This document shows positions 50,763-59,894 of a stretch of DNA of 64,000 nucleotides, one piece after another. Origin of the DNA: JADFQT01 sp965216025 (GTDB lineage Bacteria; Chloroflexota; Dehalococcoidia; Lucifugimonadales; UBA3495); the NCBI GenBank assembly GCA_965216025.1, contig CBDCEX010000018.1:1116001-1180000 (forward strand), read 5' to 3'. Within the stretch, counting starts at the first letter, position 1, and the number at the start of each line of letters is the position of its first letter. The notes below the pieces were generated by a model. That model did no database searches. It worked only from the letters and a program-made list of their open reading frames with translations, and had not been told where the DNA came from. A program made the translations under genes and the position numbers.

Positions 50763-51125
50763 CTAGCTCTGGATTTCCAGGACCTCCAGGCACACTCCCT
50801 CGGGCCCTTCGAAGAAGCAAACCTTCCGGCCGGCGCCCACCGCCGTTTCTTCCAGGATGCGGGCTCCATTGGCCTTGAGTTTTTCCACAGTGCCCGGCAT
50901 GTCATCGGTGTCGATGGCGATATGCTCAATGCCAAAGACCTGTTCGTGGCTCTGCCCATCAATCTTTCGGGTGACGTTCAACGGCAGTCCGTGCAGGTCT
51001 AGCCGGAAGCCCCGGCCGCCACCGACCTCCGAGACTATAGTGGCTCCCAAATTGTCCACATACCACTGGGCGGTCTTCTCCGGGTCGGGACTCTTCAAGT
51101 GGAGATGGTTCAGCTTGAACGCCAT
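50763..51125 (-). CDS. VOC/glyoxalase-family protein
   Basis: 120 residues from the ATG at 51123-51125, preceded by TGAGGT. Two beta-alpha-beta units: LNHLHLKSPDPEKTAQWYVD and GIEHIAIDTDD, with VCLEVLEIQ at the end, give the His/His/Glu metal ligands of glyoxalase and dioxygenase-type VOC proteins. Substrate unknown. Confidence 0.83.
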   Translation of the reverse strand: MAFKLNHLHLKSPDPEKTAQWYVDNLGATIVSEVGGGRGFRLDLHGLPLNVTRKIDGQSHEQVFGIEHIAIDTDDMPGTVEKLKANGARILEETAVGAGRKVCFFEGPEGVCLEVLEIQS

Positions 51126-51639
51126 AATCAATACCTCACTGGTCCGAGCGAAATATACCCGAGACATTTACGGTTGTAGCCCAGACTTAGGGCGCAAGTA
51201 TGCACCCTTTCAGTGGTAGGTACAAGATGGAAGGGATGGCCTTCAGGGCAATCGCGTCTAAAACTGCCTTTTCGAACTTCGGTACAGAAGGCTAGCGAAT
51301 GGTAGATATTCCGATGCTTTCCCAGCTATTTTGACTATAACACGTAAAGATCGAAAGACTTCCGGGACTCGTCAGACCCCAAAGAGCCACTGTCCCAAAC
51401 CTGGGGGCGATTAAGACGCGATTGCCCTGGGATGGCCTTGGAAATGTCAGGAAATCTGATATGAAAAGTATCAGAGTGGTCGGGGCAATTCCTACAGAAT
51501 TAACGGCAGCATAGACGGAAGCGAACCGTCTGGGGATTGATCTGCTAATAAGTGTGTCCTAGCAAGTTTGGTGGGCCAAGTCCCGTACCGTTCATGGGCA
51601 TCACAACGCGCTCGAATTTTTGTGAATTCCCTGGCTAGC
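51126..51639. other. Intergenic region with an inverted repeat
   Basis: About 515 bases between the VOC gene and the end of the broken protease gene. It holds a 16-base inverted repeat, CAGGGCAATCGCGTCT at 51244-51259 and its complement at 51414-51429, which bounds about 186 bases and could be another small non-coding mobile element. No gene is convincing here. Confidence 0.45.
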
Positions 51640-52555
51640 TCAGGGGCTGACCGCCGCCGTTGTGATGTTGGTTCCTTCTCCGCCATCTTTATCCGTCACC
51701 GTCAGCGTGACGGTGTGGTCCCCGGCCGATGAGAAAGTGTGCTCTGCCGTCTGACCCGTTACGGCCAAAGTTCCATCACCGAAATCCCAGGAGTGACTGT
51801 GTATCTCATTCGGTTGGGTTCCGGGATCTGAGGCGCTGCCGATGAACGTTAACGCCGTGCCCACTGTGCCAACGTAAGGCCCGCCCGATCAGGCGATCGG
51901 CGCTACGTTGTCGACAGCCGCGCTGGTGATGCTCAAATCTGTGCCGCCGTCATCGTCGGTCACGGTCAAGGTCACGGTGTAGTCGCCATTGTCGGCGTAG
52001 ACGTGGGTGACCATCTGCCCGCTCGCCCCGGACCCGTCGCCAAAGTCCCACGAGAAGGTGTGGGTGTCTGCAAGGCCGGGATCACTCACGGAGGCGCTGA
52101 AGGCCATGGTGCTTCCCTCGCTGCCGCTGTAAGGCCCGCCCGCACCCGCCGTTGGATCCACGTTGGCGACGGTGACCAGCGCAGTGTCTAACCTGATGGT
52201 GCCGCCATCGTCGGTCACCGTCAAGGTCACTGTGAAGCTGCCATTGTCAGCGTAGATGTGGCTAGGACTCGGTCCAACTCCGGTCTCCCCATCCCCGAAA
52301 TCCCAGTCGTAGACGACAATTATTCCGTCGGGATCAGAGGAGCCCGCGGAACTGAAGGCTATACTTGTGCCCTCATTCCCAGTGTATGGTCCATTCGCCT
52401 CCCCAACCGGCGCTTGGTTCACGCAGCTAGGGCAAACTGACACCGCTCCCACCGCAGCATTAGCCTGGATTAAGCCGAATCCGCTATCAGAGTCTGCTCC
52501 GATGCCGTTGGTGCCATTGGTGCCACTAGTGATGGCGTCCCCAGGCGTCACCGAC
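51640..52555 (-). pseudogene. C-terminal part of a PKD-repeat subtilisin-like protease
   Basis: Continues the protease split by the IS elements: it begins (after the IS) SVTPGDAITSGTNG, reaches GFGLIQANAAVGAV (the usual end of an S8 domain), then three PKD-type repeats (WDFGDGETG, WDFGDGSGA, WDFGDGTLA, each followed by a TVTLTVTD strand). An in-frame TGA at 51889-51891 lies between the second and third repeat, so the last repeat would be lost even without the IS. PKD domains are usual in exported proteins. It is part of the same gene as 55919-57311. Confidence 0.8.
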
Positions 52556-52647
52556 CCTAGAACTCCGGCCGAAAAGTGCCTTGATCCCAGGCAGCCCGAT
52601 ATAATTGGCAGTAGAATTAAACCGGAGAATTAAAGGGGTGGGGGAGG

Positions 52648-54558
52648 TTGAGGATGCTGGGAGTAAGGCCGGCACAGCGAGGACTCCTGGAAGCGGACCA
52701 TCTCTACTTGGACTATGTGGGCCGCGGCTCCTTCTACGGCTTCCTGGCCTCCCTGCGGGGTCAGCTATTTCGAGACGAAGACTTCGCCGAACTGTATTGC
52801 CCGGACAATGGCCGGGATAGCGTGCCGCCCAGTCTGGTGGCCACCGCGCTGTTGTTGCAAGCCTACGACAAAGTTAGCGACCTGGAAGCCAAGCAGAGGG
52901 CGGACTTCGATATCCGGTGGAAGGTGGCGTTGGGGATTGAGGTGGAGGACCGTCCCTTTGCCAAGAGCACTCTGCAACTGTTTCGAGCCCAGCTGATCCT
53001 CCACGACCGGGTGCGGGCCGTCTTTCAGCGCAGCCTCCAATTCGCCCGGCAGACCGGCTGCCTGAAAGGACGGCGGATGAAGGTGGCGGTGGACACCACC
53101 TACATTCTGGGTCGGGGAGCGGTCAAGGACACCTACAACCTGCTGGCCGACGGCATCGTCCAGGTGGTCCGGGCACTGGCCCAACTGGATGGGACCCGGG
53201 CCGAGGAGTGGGCCTTGAGACACGGCCTGGAGCTTTACTTTGGCTCCAGTGTGAAGGGAGAGGCGGGGATTGACTGGGACAACAAGAAGGAGCGGCAAGC
53301 CTTACTGCAGAAGATAGTAGCCGATGCTGACCTGGTATTGGAACTGGCCCGTCAGGCCCAAGGTAGATTTCCCGCAGATAGTCCTGAGCGCCAGGCTATT
53401 GGAGAAGCAGCGGAACTCTTGGGGCAACTCCTCTTGCAAGATGTGGAACGGCAGGAGGATGGTCCGGCCCGGAAGGATGGCGTAAGCCGGGACCGGGTCC
53501 CTTCGGCGCACGACCCGGAGATGCGCCATGGGCGCAAAAGCAGCAGCAAACGCTTCGACGGACATAAGGCTGCCGTGGTGGTGGATACCGATTCCCAACT
53601 GGTGACCGCGGTAGATATCCTGCCCGGCAATGCCGGTGACAACACCGGAGTCCTGGAACTGGTGGAGCAGAGTGAAGAGAACACGGGCATAGCTGTGGAG
53701 GAGACCATTGGGGATGCGGCCTATGGGGATGGCGGGACGCGGCAGGCCTTTGCCGATGCCGGTCGGACGCTAATAGCCAAGGTGCCGGGTCGTCCCAGAA
53801 AAGACCACTTCCCCAAAGAGGACTTCCAGATCGACCTGGCGGCCGGCACCGTCACCTGCCCAGCCGGTAATGTTACCCACACCTTGCGGACCTTCGGCAC
53901 CCGGACCAACCGGTTGGGTCAGACCTATCCGGTCCAGAGTTTTCAATTCGACCCGGCGGTCTGTGGCGTATGCCCCCTGCGGTCCCAGTGCGTGGCAGCT
54001 GGAGAGGGCAAAGGCCGTACGGTGACTCTCCATCCCCAAGAGGCGCTCCTGCAACAAGCCCGGGCCTTCCAGAAAAGTGAGAGCTTCGCCGAATACCACA
54101 GCCGGCGGCAGGTGGTCGAGCATCGCCTGGCTCGGCTGGTTCAACTGGGGGTCCGCCAATCTCGCTACTTTGGTCGGGCCAAGACCCTCTTTCAGCTACT
54201 CCTGGCAGCCACGGTGGCCAACCTGACCCTGGTGGCTACCAGGATGGGGATGATGTCCCAGGCTTCAGGCTCCTCCCCCAATAAACCAGCAATAAACCAG
54301 AGAATAGACCGGACCGGCTCGCCGCCGGGTCGCCCATCGTTACTGCCCAATTCATATTGGCCGCGGCCAGATGGGTCGCCCTTAGTCTCAGACTTGGCCC
54401 AGTCCACTGGTTATCCTCCACCTCATCTCGTCACAGCAGGGCTTTTCAGCCGGGCTTCTAGTACTACAACGACGGGTTTAAGGTGGCGGCTCCATCCTGC
54501 TTTCGCGGCGGGTGGAGCGGCGTCTCTCGTGGGAACGGCGAGCCCGTTCGTTGCGTAG
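52648..54558 (+). CDS. IS1182-family transposase
   Basis: 636-residue open frame. The N-terminal DUF772-like domain (LYCPDNGRDSVPPSLVATAL, DFDIRWKVALGI) is followed by a DDE catalytic core: Asp in MKVAVDTTYILGRG, Asp in ETIGDAAYGDGGTRQ, Glu in RRQVVEHRLARL. The Cys cluster CGVCPLRSQC is typical. The family part ends near residue 535; the frame then runs on with no stop through the right terminal repeat and into the IS701 copy, so the normal stop is missing or shifted and the true protein end is uncertain. Confidence 0.88.
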   Translation: MRMLGVRPAQRGLLEADHLYLDYVGRGSFYGFLASLRGQLFRDEDFAELYCPDNGRDSVPPSLVATALLLQAYDKVSDLEAKQRADFDIRWKVALGIEVEDRPFAKSTLQLFRAQLILHDRVRAVFQRSLQFARQTGCLKGRRMKVAVDTTYILGRGAVKDTYNLLADGIVQVVRALAQLDGTRAEEWALRHGLELYFGSSVKGEAGIDWDNKKERQALLQKIVADADLVLELARQAQGRFPADSPERQAIGEAAELLGQLLLQDVERQEDGPARKDGVSRDRVPSAHDPEMRHGRKSSSKRFDGHKAAVVVDTDSQLVTAVDILPGNAGDNTGVLELVEQSEENTGIAVEETIGDAAYGDGGTRQAFADAGRTLIAKVPGRPRKDHFPKEDFQIDLAAGTVTCPAGNVTHTLRTFGTRTNRLGQTYPVQSFQFDPAVCGVCPLRSQCVAAGEGKGRTVTLHPQEALLQQARAFQKSESFAEYHSRRQVVEHRLARLVQLGVRQSRYFGRAKTLFQLLLAATVANLTLVATRMGMMSQASGSSPNKPAINQRIDRTGSPPGRPSLLPNSYWPRPDGSPLVSDLAQSTGYPPPHLVTAGLFSRASSTTTTGLRWRLHPAFAAGGAASLVGTASPFVA

Positions 54559-55913
54559 CTGCGTATCCTCCAGCCACAACAGCAATTGATCGGGCCCGAA
54601 CTGCTCCCGGGGCAGCATCTCCCGCACCACCCGGTACACCTGTGGCCTCGTGATCCGGGGCATCTTTTTCCCCCCAATCCTGCTGCAGGCTCAGCAGGAA
54701 CGCTCCACCCAGCAGGCACATGGCTATGTGGTGATGCCACCCTGCCCAGCTGCGGGTCTCGTATTCGTCCAGCCCCACGTCACCCTTCTCAGTCTCGAAC
54801 TCCGTTTCAATGCGCCACCTGGACCCACCCACGTAGGCCAGAGTCTCCAAGGTTGTGCCCTCGGGAGCGTTGGACAGGTAGTAGCGGGGCTCGCTGCCGT
54901 CCAGGTTCCGGCGCCAGACGGCCCACAGTTCCTCGCCGGGCTTGCGCCTCCTGGTGGCCCGCACCCGCTGGGCACTGAACCGGTAGGTGCGCGGCCCCTG
55001 GCTTCCCTGGGCCACCGTTATCTCCCGCCAAGCCTCATCCGGCAGTTCATCACCGCGCTGCTCCATGGTCCGCCGCTGCCCAGGCCGCAGCTTGGGTTTG
55101 CGGGGGCGGCCGAACCCCGGATATTCCGGACTGGTCCAAGCCGGGTCCAAGGGCCAGACCGTAGTGCCGCCCGGAACGTCCAGCACGTAGCGCATCCCCA
55201 GGGCCGCCAGTCCCTCCCGGAAGGTCGGCGACATCCCGAAGGCGTCGTCTCCGGCAACCCACTCGGCCCTGAGGTAGCCCAACTCCAGGACCCGCTCCAG
55301 CATCTCCAGGGCCAACTCCGTCTTTGACCGGTAGTTCCGCCGGTCCTCCGGCACACCCGCCGCAGCACACCGGTCCTGGTCGGAGGTCCAACTCTTGGGC
55401 AGATACAGCCGCTTGTCCACCAACGCCCGGCCCAGCGGGCTGACGTAGGCCAGGAACATCCCACCCTGGCAGTTGGCCACCTTGCCCAGCCTGCCGCAGT
55501 ACTGCCGGGCCACTCCCGCCGATTTCCTGCCCTGCTTGGGGAAGTCGCTGCCATCGAACACCCACTTCGCCTCCGGGTGTCCCAGCCTGGGGGCCAAGTA
55601 TTCCTGCAACCGCCCTATGACTGTCTCATCGGACCACCGGGCCTCGGTGAGAAAGCGCTGCATCGCCCGGGCCGAGATGCCCACCGATTCCGAGAGATTC
55701 TCGGCGTTGCGCCGCTCCTGGTCCTGCACCAGCAGCGCCTGAAGGTAATTCCCGCTGTGATCCCGCCACTGCTTGCGGCCGAAGGAGGCCGCAAAGAAGG
55801 CGTGGAATTCCTGAAGGCTGTCGTAGACCCGCTCGAAGCTCGCCGCATCCATCACTCAAACCACCCAACATCATCTGTCCAGCCATCCTACCAGACAACT
55901 CGTCGTTGTAGTA
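54462..55913 (-). mobile_element. IS701-family insertion sequence, copy 1
   Basis: 1452 bases with inverted ends TACTACAACGACG..., flanked by CTAG on both sides (54458-54461 and 55914-55917), the 4-base target typical of IS701. It sits inside the right terminal repeat of the IS1182-like element, so it came later. It differs from copy 2 at only a few positions. Confidence 0.85.
54464..55855 (-). CDS. IS701-family transposase, copy 1
   Basis: 463 residues. DDE residues: Asp in WVFDGSDFPKQG, Asp in WVAGDDAFGMS, Glu in SRWRIETEFETEKGDVGLDE. The stop codon TAG lies within the element's terminal repeat. Start at GTG 55855 or the ATG just after. The frame is intact, so the element may be active. 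Confidence 0.92.
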   Translation of the reverse strand: MMDAASFERVYDSLQEFHAFFAASFGRKQWRDHSGNYLQALLVQDQERRNAENLSESVGISARAMQRFLTEARWSDETVIGRLQEYLAPRLGHPEAKWVFDGSDFPKQGRKSAGVARQYCGRLGKVANCQGGMFLAYVSPLGRALVDKRLYLPKSWTSDQDRCAAAGVPEDRRNYRSKTELALEMLERVLELGYLRAEWVAGDDAFGMSPTFREGLAALGMRYVLDVPGGTTVWPLDPAWTSPEYPGFGRPRKPKLRPGQRRTMEQRGDELPDEAWREITVAQGSQGPRTYRFSAQRVRATRRRKPGEELWAVWRRNLDGSEPRYYLSNAPEGTTLETLAYVGGSRWRIETEFETEKGDVGLDEYETRSWAGWHHHIAMCLLGGAFLLSLQQDWGEKDAPDHEATGVPGGAGDAAPGAVRARSIAVVAGGYAATQRTGSPFPRETPLHPPRKQDGAATLNPSL

Positions 55914-55918
55914 CTAGG

Positions 55919-57311
55919 CCGGCGCTCCCGTCGTTCCGGTCGGTGATGTCGATGGCGGTACTTTCCAGGACCGCATAGATGTTGGAGGGAAGGAGGGTCG
56001 GCTGGGCTTGGAGCATCAAGGCCGCCACCGCCGCGGCATGGGGGGCTGCCGCCGATGTGCCGAAGAAGTTCGGGAAGCCGTTGGGCTCTAGATCCACCCC
56101 AAAGAACGTGGTGTCGGTGCCGTCGGGCGCGACGATCCCGGGCTTTTGCCGCAACTCAGGTGTAACTTTAGTACTGCCGTCTGGATTCAAGAGAATGGGC
56201 GTGGGGCCACCCGAAGAGAAAAACTCCAGGAGTGGCGGGCTAACGCCGAACTGGGGCGTGGCACCGTAAAAGGCCGCACCAACCGCCTCGGCCCCGGCGG
56301 CGTTGGCATGCCCATAGACTGTGCCGCTGGCGGTATCGAACTCTTGAATGGTGGAGCTTCCGCCGAACCTAACCACCTTCAAGGCCGATGGGTTCGGGCC
56401 GGCCTCGATAGCGCTGTTTGCCCAGTTCACAATCATGATGTTGAATGTTGCCGGGCCATTCCTATTGTTAGTGAAGGCGAAGACCTCTACAGGCTCTCCG
56501 GTACCTCCCTCGCTGATTCTGTTGTTTCCCCCGCCGACAGCCAAAGCATTTTTTTGCTGCTTGTCCACAATAAAAATGTCCAGATCGGTTTCAGCGCCAG
56601 GAAGGCCACTCACCGAGTAGAAGGGCTGGGCCCACTGCATAACGAAGATCGCCTGTGTCCCTTTGGGGATAATGATTTCCTGGAAAATGCCCACCCCAGG
56701 GCCTGGGTCGAAATCGTGGGCCTCACTAAAGGGATCATTTTGTAAGGGAAATTCACCGCTGGGGTTGAATCCGTACGGGCTCAGGCTTTCGTAAGCGTCC
56801 CGGCCATTGTTACCGGCCGCGGAGAAGTAGCTGGTACCACCCTCCACCACATTGTCGACCGCCTGGGCAATGATTCCATCCTGGAACATGGGCTCCGCGA
56901 AGTAGAAGACATCGTCCACGATGACGTCGGCTGCTACGCCCGCAACCGGTGTGCAGCCAAGTGAGGAGCCCGGGGGACACCCGGCCAGCTCTTCAATGCC
57001 TTGGGCGAAGTCGGCCTGGCCGTTGAACGCCGTGTGGAATGCCTGGCTGGCGCCGGGGGCTACGTCGTGGATTAGCTGCATCATGCCGCGGCCTTCATCG
57101 GTACAGGGGATGAAGATGATGAACAAACCACAATCCCCTGAATCGTCCAGGACGGTAATCGTCGCTGGCAGGTCACCACTGTCCACATTCGCCGCCGCGC
57201 CGCCCAGTTGATTGTAGCTGTCGGATAGCACGCCCACGGTGACTCCGGAGCCGATTATGCCGTTGCTGCGGGCATCGTCGCCGAGCATGGCAGCATCCCA
57301 CTGGCTCGTCA
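55919..57311 (-). pseudogene. Subtilisin-like (S8-type) protease, catalytic part, truncated at both ends
   Basis: Reads SQWDAAMLGDDARSNGIIGS, GVTVGVLSDSYNQLGG (active-site Asp region), TDEGRGMMQLIHDVAPGA (where His is normal, HGT is replaced by an EGRG-type motif), ... FFGTSAAAPHAAAVAALML (active-site Ser). Downstream it continues after the IS insertion at 51640-52555. The 5' end (signal peptide and start) is missing: at 57312 an IS701 copy begins, and beyond that copy the DNA belongs to a different gene. A frame start shown inside the IS is not its own. Probably a dead surface or exported protease. Confidence 0.82.
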
Positions 57312-57315
57312 CTAG

Positions 57316-58767
57316 TACTACAACGACGGGTTTAAGGTGGCGGCTCCATCCTGCTTTCGCGGCGGGTGGAGCGGCGTCTCTCGTGGGAACGGCGAGCCCG
57401 TTCGTTGCGTAGCTGCGTATCCTCCAGCCACAACAGCAATTGATCGGGCCCGAACTGCTCCCGGGGCAGCATCTCCCGCACCACCCGGTACACCTGTGGC
57501 CTCGTGATCCGGGGCATCTTTTTCCCCCCAATCCTGCTGCAGGCTCAGCAGGAACGCCCCACCCAGCAGGCACATGGCTATGTGGTGATGCCACCCTGCC
57601 CAGCTGCGGGTCTCGTATTCGTCCAGCCCCACGTCACCCTTCTCAGTCTCGAACTCCGTTTCAATGCGCCACCTGGACCCACCCACGTAGGCCAGAGTCT
57701 CCAAGGTTGTGCCCTCGGGAGCGTTGGACAGGTAGTAGCGGGGCTCGCTGCCGTCCAGGTTCCGGCGCCAGACGGCCCACAGTTCCTCGCCGGGCTTGCG
57801 CCTCCTGGTGGCCCGCACCCGCTGGGCACTGAACCGGTAGGTGCGCGGCCCCTGGCTTCCCTGGGCCACCGTTATCTCCCGCCAAGCCTCATCCGGCAGT
57901 TCATCACCGCGCTGCTCCATGGTCCGCCGCTGCCCAGGCCGCAGCTTGGGTTTGCGGGGGCGGCCGAACCCCGGATATTCCGGACTGGTCCAAGCCGGGT
58001 CCAAGGGCCAGACCGTAGTGCCGCCCGGAACGTCCAGCACGTAGCGCATCCCCAGGGCCGCCAGTCCCTCCCGGAAGGTCGGCGACATCCCGAAGGCGTC
58101 GTCTCCGGCAACCCACTCGGCCCTGAGGTAGCCCAACTCCAGGACCCGCTCCAGCATCTCCAGGGCCAACTCCGTCTTTGACCGGTAGTTCCGCCGGTCC
58201 TCCGGCACACCCGCCGCAGCACACCGGTCCTGGTCGGAGGTCCAACTCTTGGGCAGATACAGCCGCTTGTCCACCAACGCCCGGCCCAGCGGGCTGACGT
58301 AGGCCAGGAACATCCCACCCTGGCAGTTGGCCACCTTGCCCAGCCTGCCGCAGTACTGCCGGGCCACTCCCGCCGATTTCCTGCCCTGCTTGGGGAAGTC
58401 GCTGCCATCGAACACCCACACCGCCTCCGGGTGTCCCAGCCTGGGGGCCAAGTATTCCTGCAACCGCCCTATGACTGTCTCATCGGACCACCGGGCCTCG
58501 GTGAGAAAGCGCTGCATCGCCCGGGCCGAGATGCCCACCGATTCCGAGAGATTCTCGGCGTTGCGCCGCTCCTGGTCCTGCACCAGCAGCGCCTGAAGGT
58601 AATTCCCGCTGTGATCCCGCCACTGCTTGCGGCCGAAGGAGGCCGCAAAGAAGGCGTGGAATTCCTGAAGGCTGTCGTAGACCCGCTCGAAGCTCGCCGC
58701 ATCCATCACTCAAACCACCCAACATCATCTGTCCAGCCATCCTACCAGACAACTCGTCGTTGTAGTA
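57316..58767 (-). mobile_element. IS701-family insertion sequence, copy 2
   Basis: 1452 bases, same ends as copy 1, flanked by CTAG (57312-57315, 58768-58771). The left flank is the protease gene and the right flank is a HEPN-like gene, both cut; neither has its other half on the far side. Because IS701 always inserts at such CTAG-like sites, matching flanks do not prove a simple insertion here. Confidence 0.85.
57318..58709 (-). CDS. IS701-family transposase, copy 2
   Basis: 463 residues, identical to copy 1 except Val for Lys in HPEAVWVFDGSD. Same DDE residues. Frame intact. Confidence 0.92.
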   Translation of the reverse strand: MMDAASFERVYDSLQEFHAFFAASFGRKQWRDHSGNYLQALLVQDQERRNAENLSESVGISARAMQRFLTEARWSDETVIGRLQEYLAPRLGHPEAVWVFDGSDFPKQGRKSAGVARQYCGRLGKVANCQGGMFLAYVSPLGRALVDKRLYLPKSWTSDQDRCAAAGVPEDRRNYRSKTELALEMLERVLELGYLRAEWVAGDDAFGMSPTFREGLAALGMRYVLDVPGGTTVWPLDPAWTSPEYPGFGRPRKPKLRPGQRRTMEQRGDELPDEAWREITVAQGSQGPRTYRFSAQRVRATRRRKPGEELWAVWRRNLDGSEPRYYLSNAPEGTTLETLAYVGGSRWRIETEFETEKGDVGLDEYETRSWAGWHHHIAMCLLGGAFLLSLQQDWGEKDAPDHEATGVPGGAGDAAPGAVRARSIAVVAGGYAATQRTGSPFPRETPLHPPRKQDGAATLNPSL

Positions 58768-58771
58768 CTAG

Positions 58772-59106
58772 TAGCATTAGCAGCGGAATTGGCCCTCAAA
58801 TATGCTTGGGAGACCGAGAATCAAGGCATGGTGGCAATCAATACCCATGACCTACTGGCCTTGTTTGAAAGCCTTTCGGACAACCTTAAAGAGAAGACCA
58901 GGATCGAATACCAGAATCGCGTTACGAGGCCGCTGGGAAAAGAGTGGGAGACCGTCGATCAGGTTTTCAAGATTTGCCGTAAAGCCTTTGAACACTGGCG
59001 GTACATCATCGAGGAAGGTAGCTATCCAAACTATATCATGCGGGCAACATACCTGAGCGAAGCGACCCTGAGCGTAATTGATGTCGTCGAGTTACGTGAA
59101 GATTAG
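58772..59106 (+). pseudogene. HEPN-like protein, 5' end removed
   Basis: The frame is open from the IS701 border and reads VALAAELALKYAWETENQGM, then INTHDLLALFESLSDNLKEK and ICRKAFEHWRYIIEEGSYPN. LAAELALK and THDLLALFESL are typical of HEPN proteins, and RKAFEH fits the R-x4-H motif of HEPN RNases. Usually more residues precede LAAELALK, so the N-terminus was lost at the IS701 border; an internal ATG could still give a shorter protein. Likely once part of a toxin-antitoxin or defence gene. Confidence 0.6.
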
Positions 59107-59162
59107 GCATCCCACCTACGCATTACAACAATTAGCTCTTATTCAATCTGAAGGAATGCACA

Positions 59163-59354
59163 ATGTGGGTAGATGACCTTCCAACAAACAGCTCATGGAC
59201 TAATCTTTGGTCCGGGTACATACGGTGTGGTGAGTGTTCAGGTATTCGCACTTTCAATGATCCTTGTCCAGCCTGTGGGGCTGACCTACCGAAGGACGTA
59301 GAGCAAACCGCTAAACTTGATGACGGACAAGAGATCTCGTTCCTGACCGGCTAG
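59163..59354 (+). CDS. Small zinc-ribbon protein
   Basis: 63 residues. C-x2-C and C-x2-C in RCGECSGIRTFNDPCPACGA form a zinc ribbon. Its ATG follows TGAAGGA, and its stop is immediately followed by the next ATG (TAG-ATG), so it is translationally linked to the HEPN-like gene. The function is unknown; it could be a nucleic-acid-binding helper. Confidence 0.65.
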   Translation: MWVDDLPTNSSWTNLWSGYIRCGECSGIRTFNDPCPACGADLPKDVEQTAKLDDGQEISFLTG

Positions 59355-59849
59355 ATGGGGGCAGAGACACGTTATGAGGACTATATCTATTTGCAGCTGA
59401 TGGAGCGTGCATGGCAACGCATGACACGCGACTCGGCGTCACAGAACCGTTTACTGCATACGAAGCAGGTCTCCACAGGCGCATCGCTGGTGCTGCTGTT
59501 TTGGACATACTTTGAAACTCGGCTCGAATACCTCCTTCGTAGTGGCCTTCAGCACGTTCCTCCTACGTTCCTGGAGGACTCACTGAATCGGTATTCCTCT
59601 GTCGGCGCCCGACTGGACAGATTCTACAGAATTGCGTTCGGCTCGACGTATCACTCGGACCTCGTGTGTTTGGGATACTCCGATGTAAGTGCCCACCTGG
59701 CCAGAGTTCAAGAGCGACGAAACGCGTTTTTTCATGGTTCGCCACAGAGCATTGACGACGCCCTCTCCAAATCAGTCGTAGAAATGCTCAAGCTGGAACA
59801 TGAGGCAGGACTTTCCGGTCTGCGGGTTCATACACGATTAGTGCACTAG
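59355..59849 (+). CDS. HEPN-like protein with R-x4-H motif
   Basis: 164 residues, all-helical. RVQERRNAFFHGSP carries R122-x4-H127, the catalytic motif of HEPN RNases, and the long-helix layout (LVLLFWTYFETRLEYLLRSG) fits. HEPN proteins cleave RNA in toxin-antitoxin, abortive-infection and CRISPR systems. It starts right after the zinc-ribbon gene. No classical MNT antitoxin is beside it. Confidence 0.6.
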   Translation: MGAETRYEDYIYLQLMERAWQRMTRDSASQNRLLHTKQVSTGASLVLLFWTYFETRLEYLLRSGLQHVPPTFLEDSLNRYSSVGARLDRFYRIAFGSTYHSDLVCLGYSDVSAHLARVQERRNAFFHGSPQSIDDALSKSVVEMLKLEHEAGLSGLRVHTRLVH

Positions 59850-59894
59850 GTGAGTTGGAGTCAGTAGCTATGGGATTGGTGCATGAGGCTATAG

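Larger units (their letters stand above)
52556..55918 (+). mobile_element. IS1182-like insertion sequence, interrupted by an IS701 copy
   Basis: Left end CCTAGAACTCCGGCCGAAAAG (52556 on); right end, read inward, CCTAGAAGCCCGGCTGAAAAG, whose outer CCTAG lies beyond the nested IS701 (54441-54461 plus 55918). Without the IS701 copy the element would be about 1.9 kb. Precise removal of 52556-55918 joins the protease halves in frame (DGSAG-SVTPGD). No clear target duplication was found. Confidence 0.7.

Noticed and set aside
51492..51686. 64-residue frame at the end of the protease gene
   Set aside because: Basic and low-information, no ribosome site, and overlaps the real end of the protease remnant.
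55888..57594. 568-residue protease frame starting inside the IS701 element
   Set aside because: Its first about 95 residues are IS701 DNA read in another frame; only 55919-57311 belongs to the protease.
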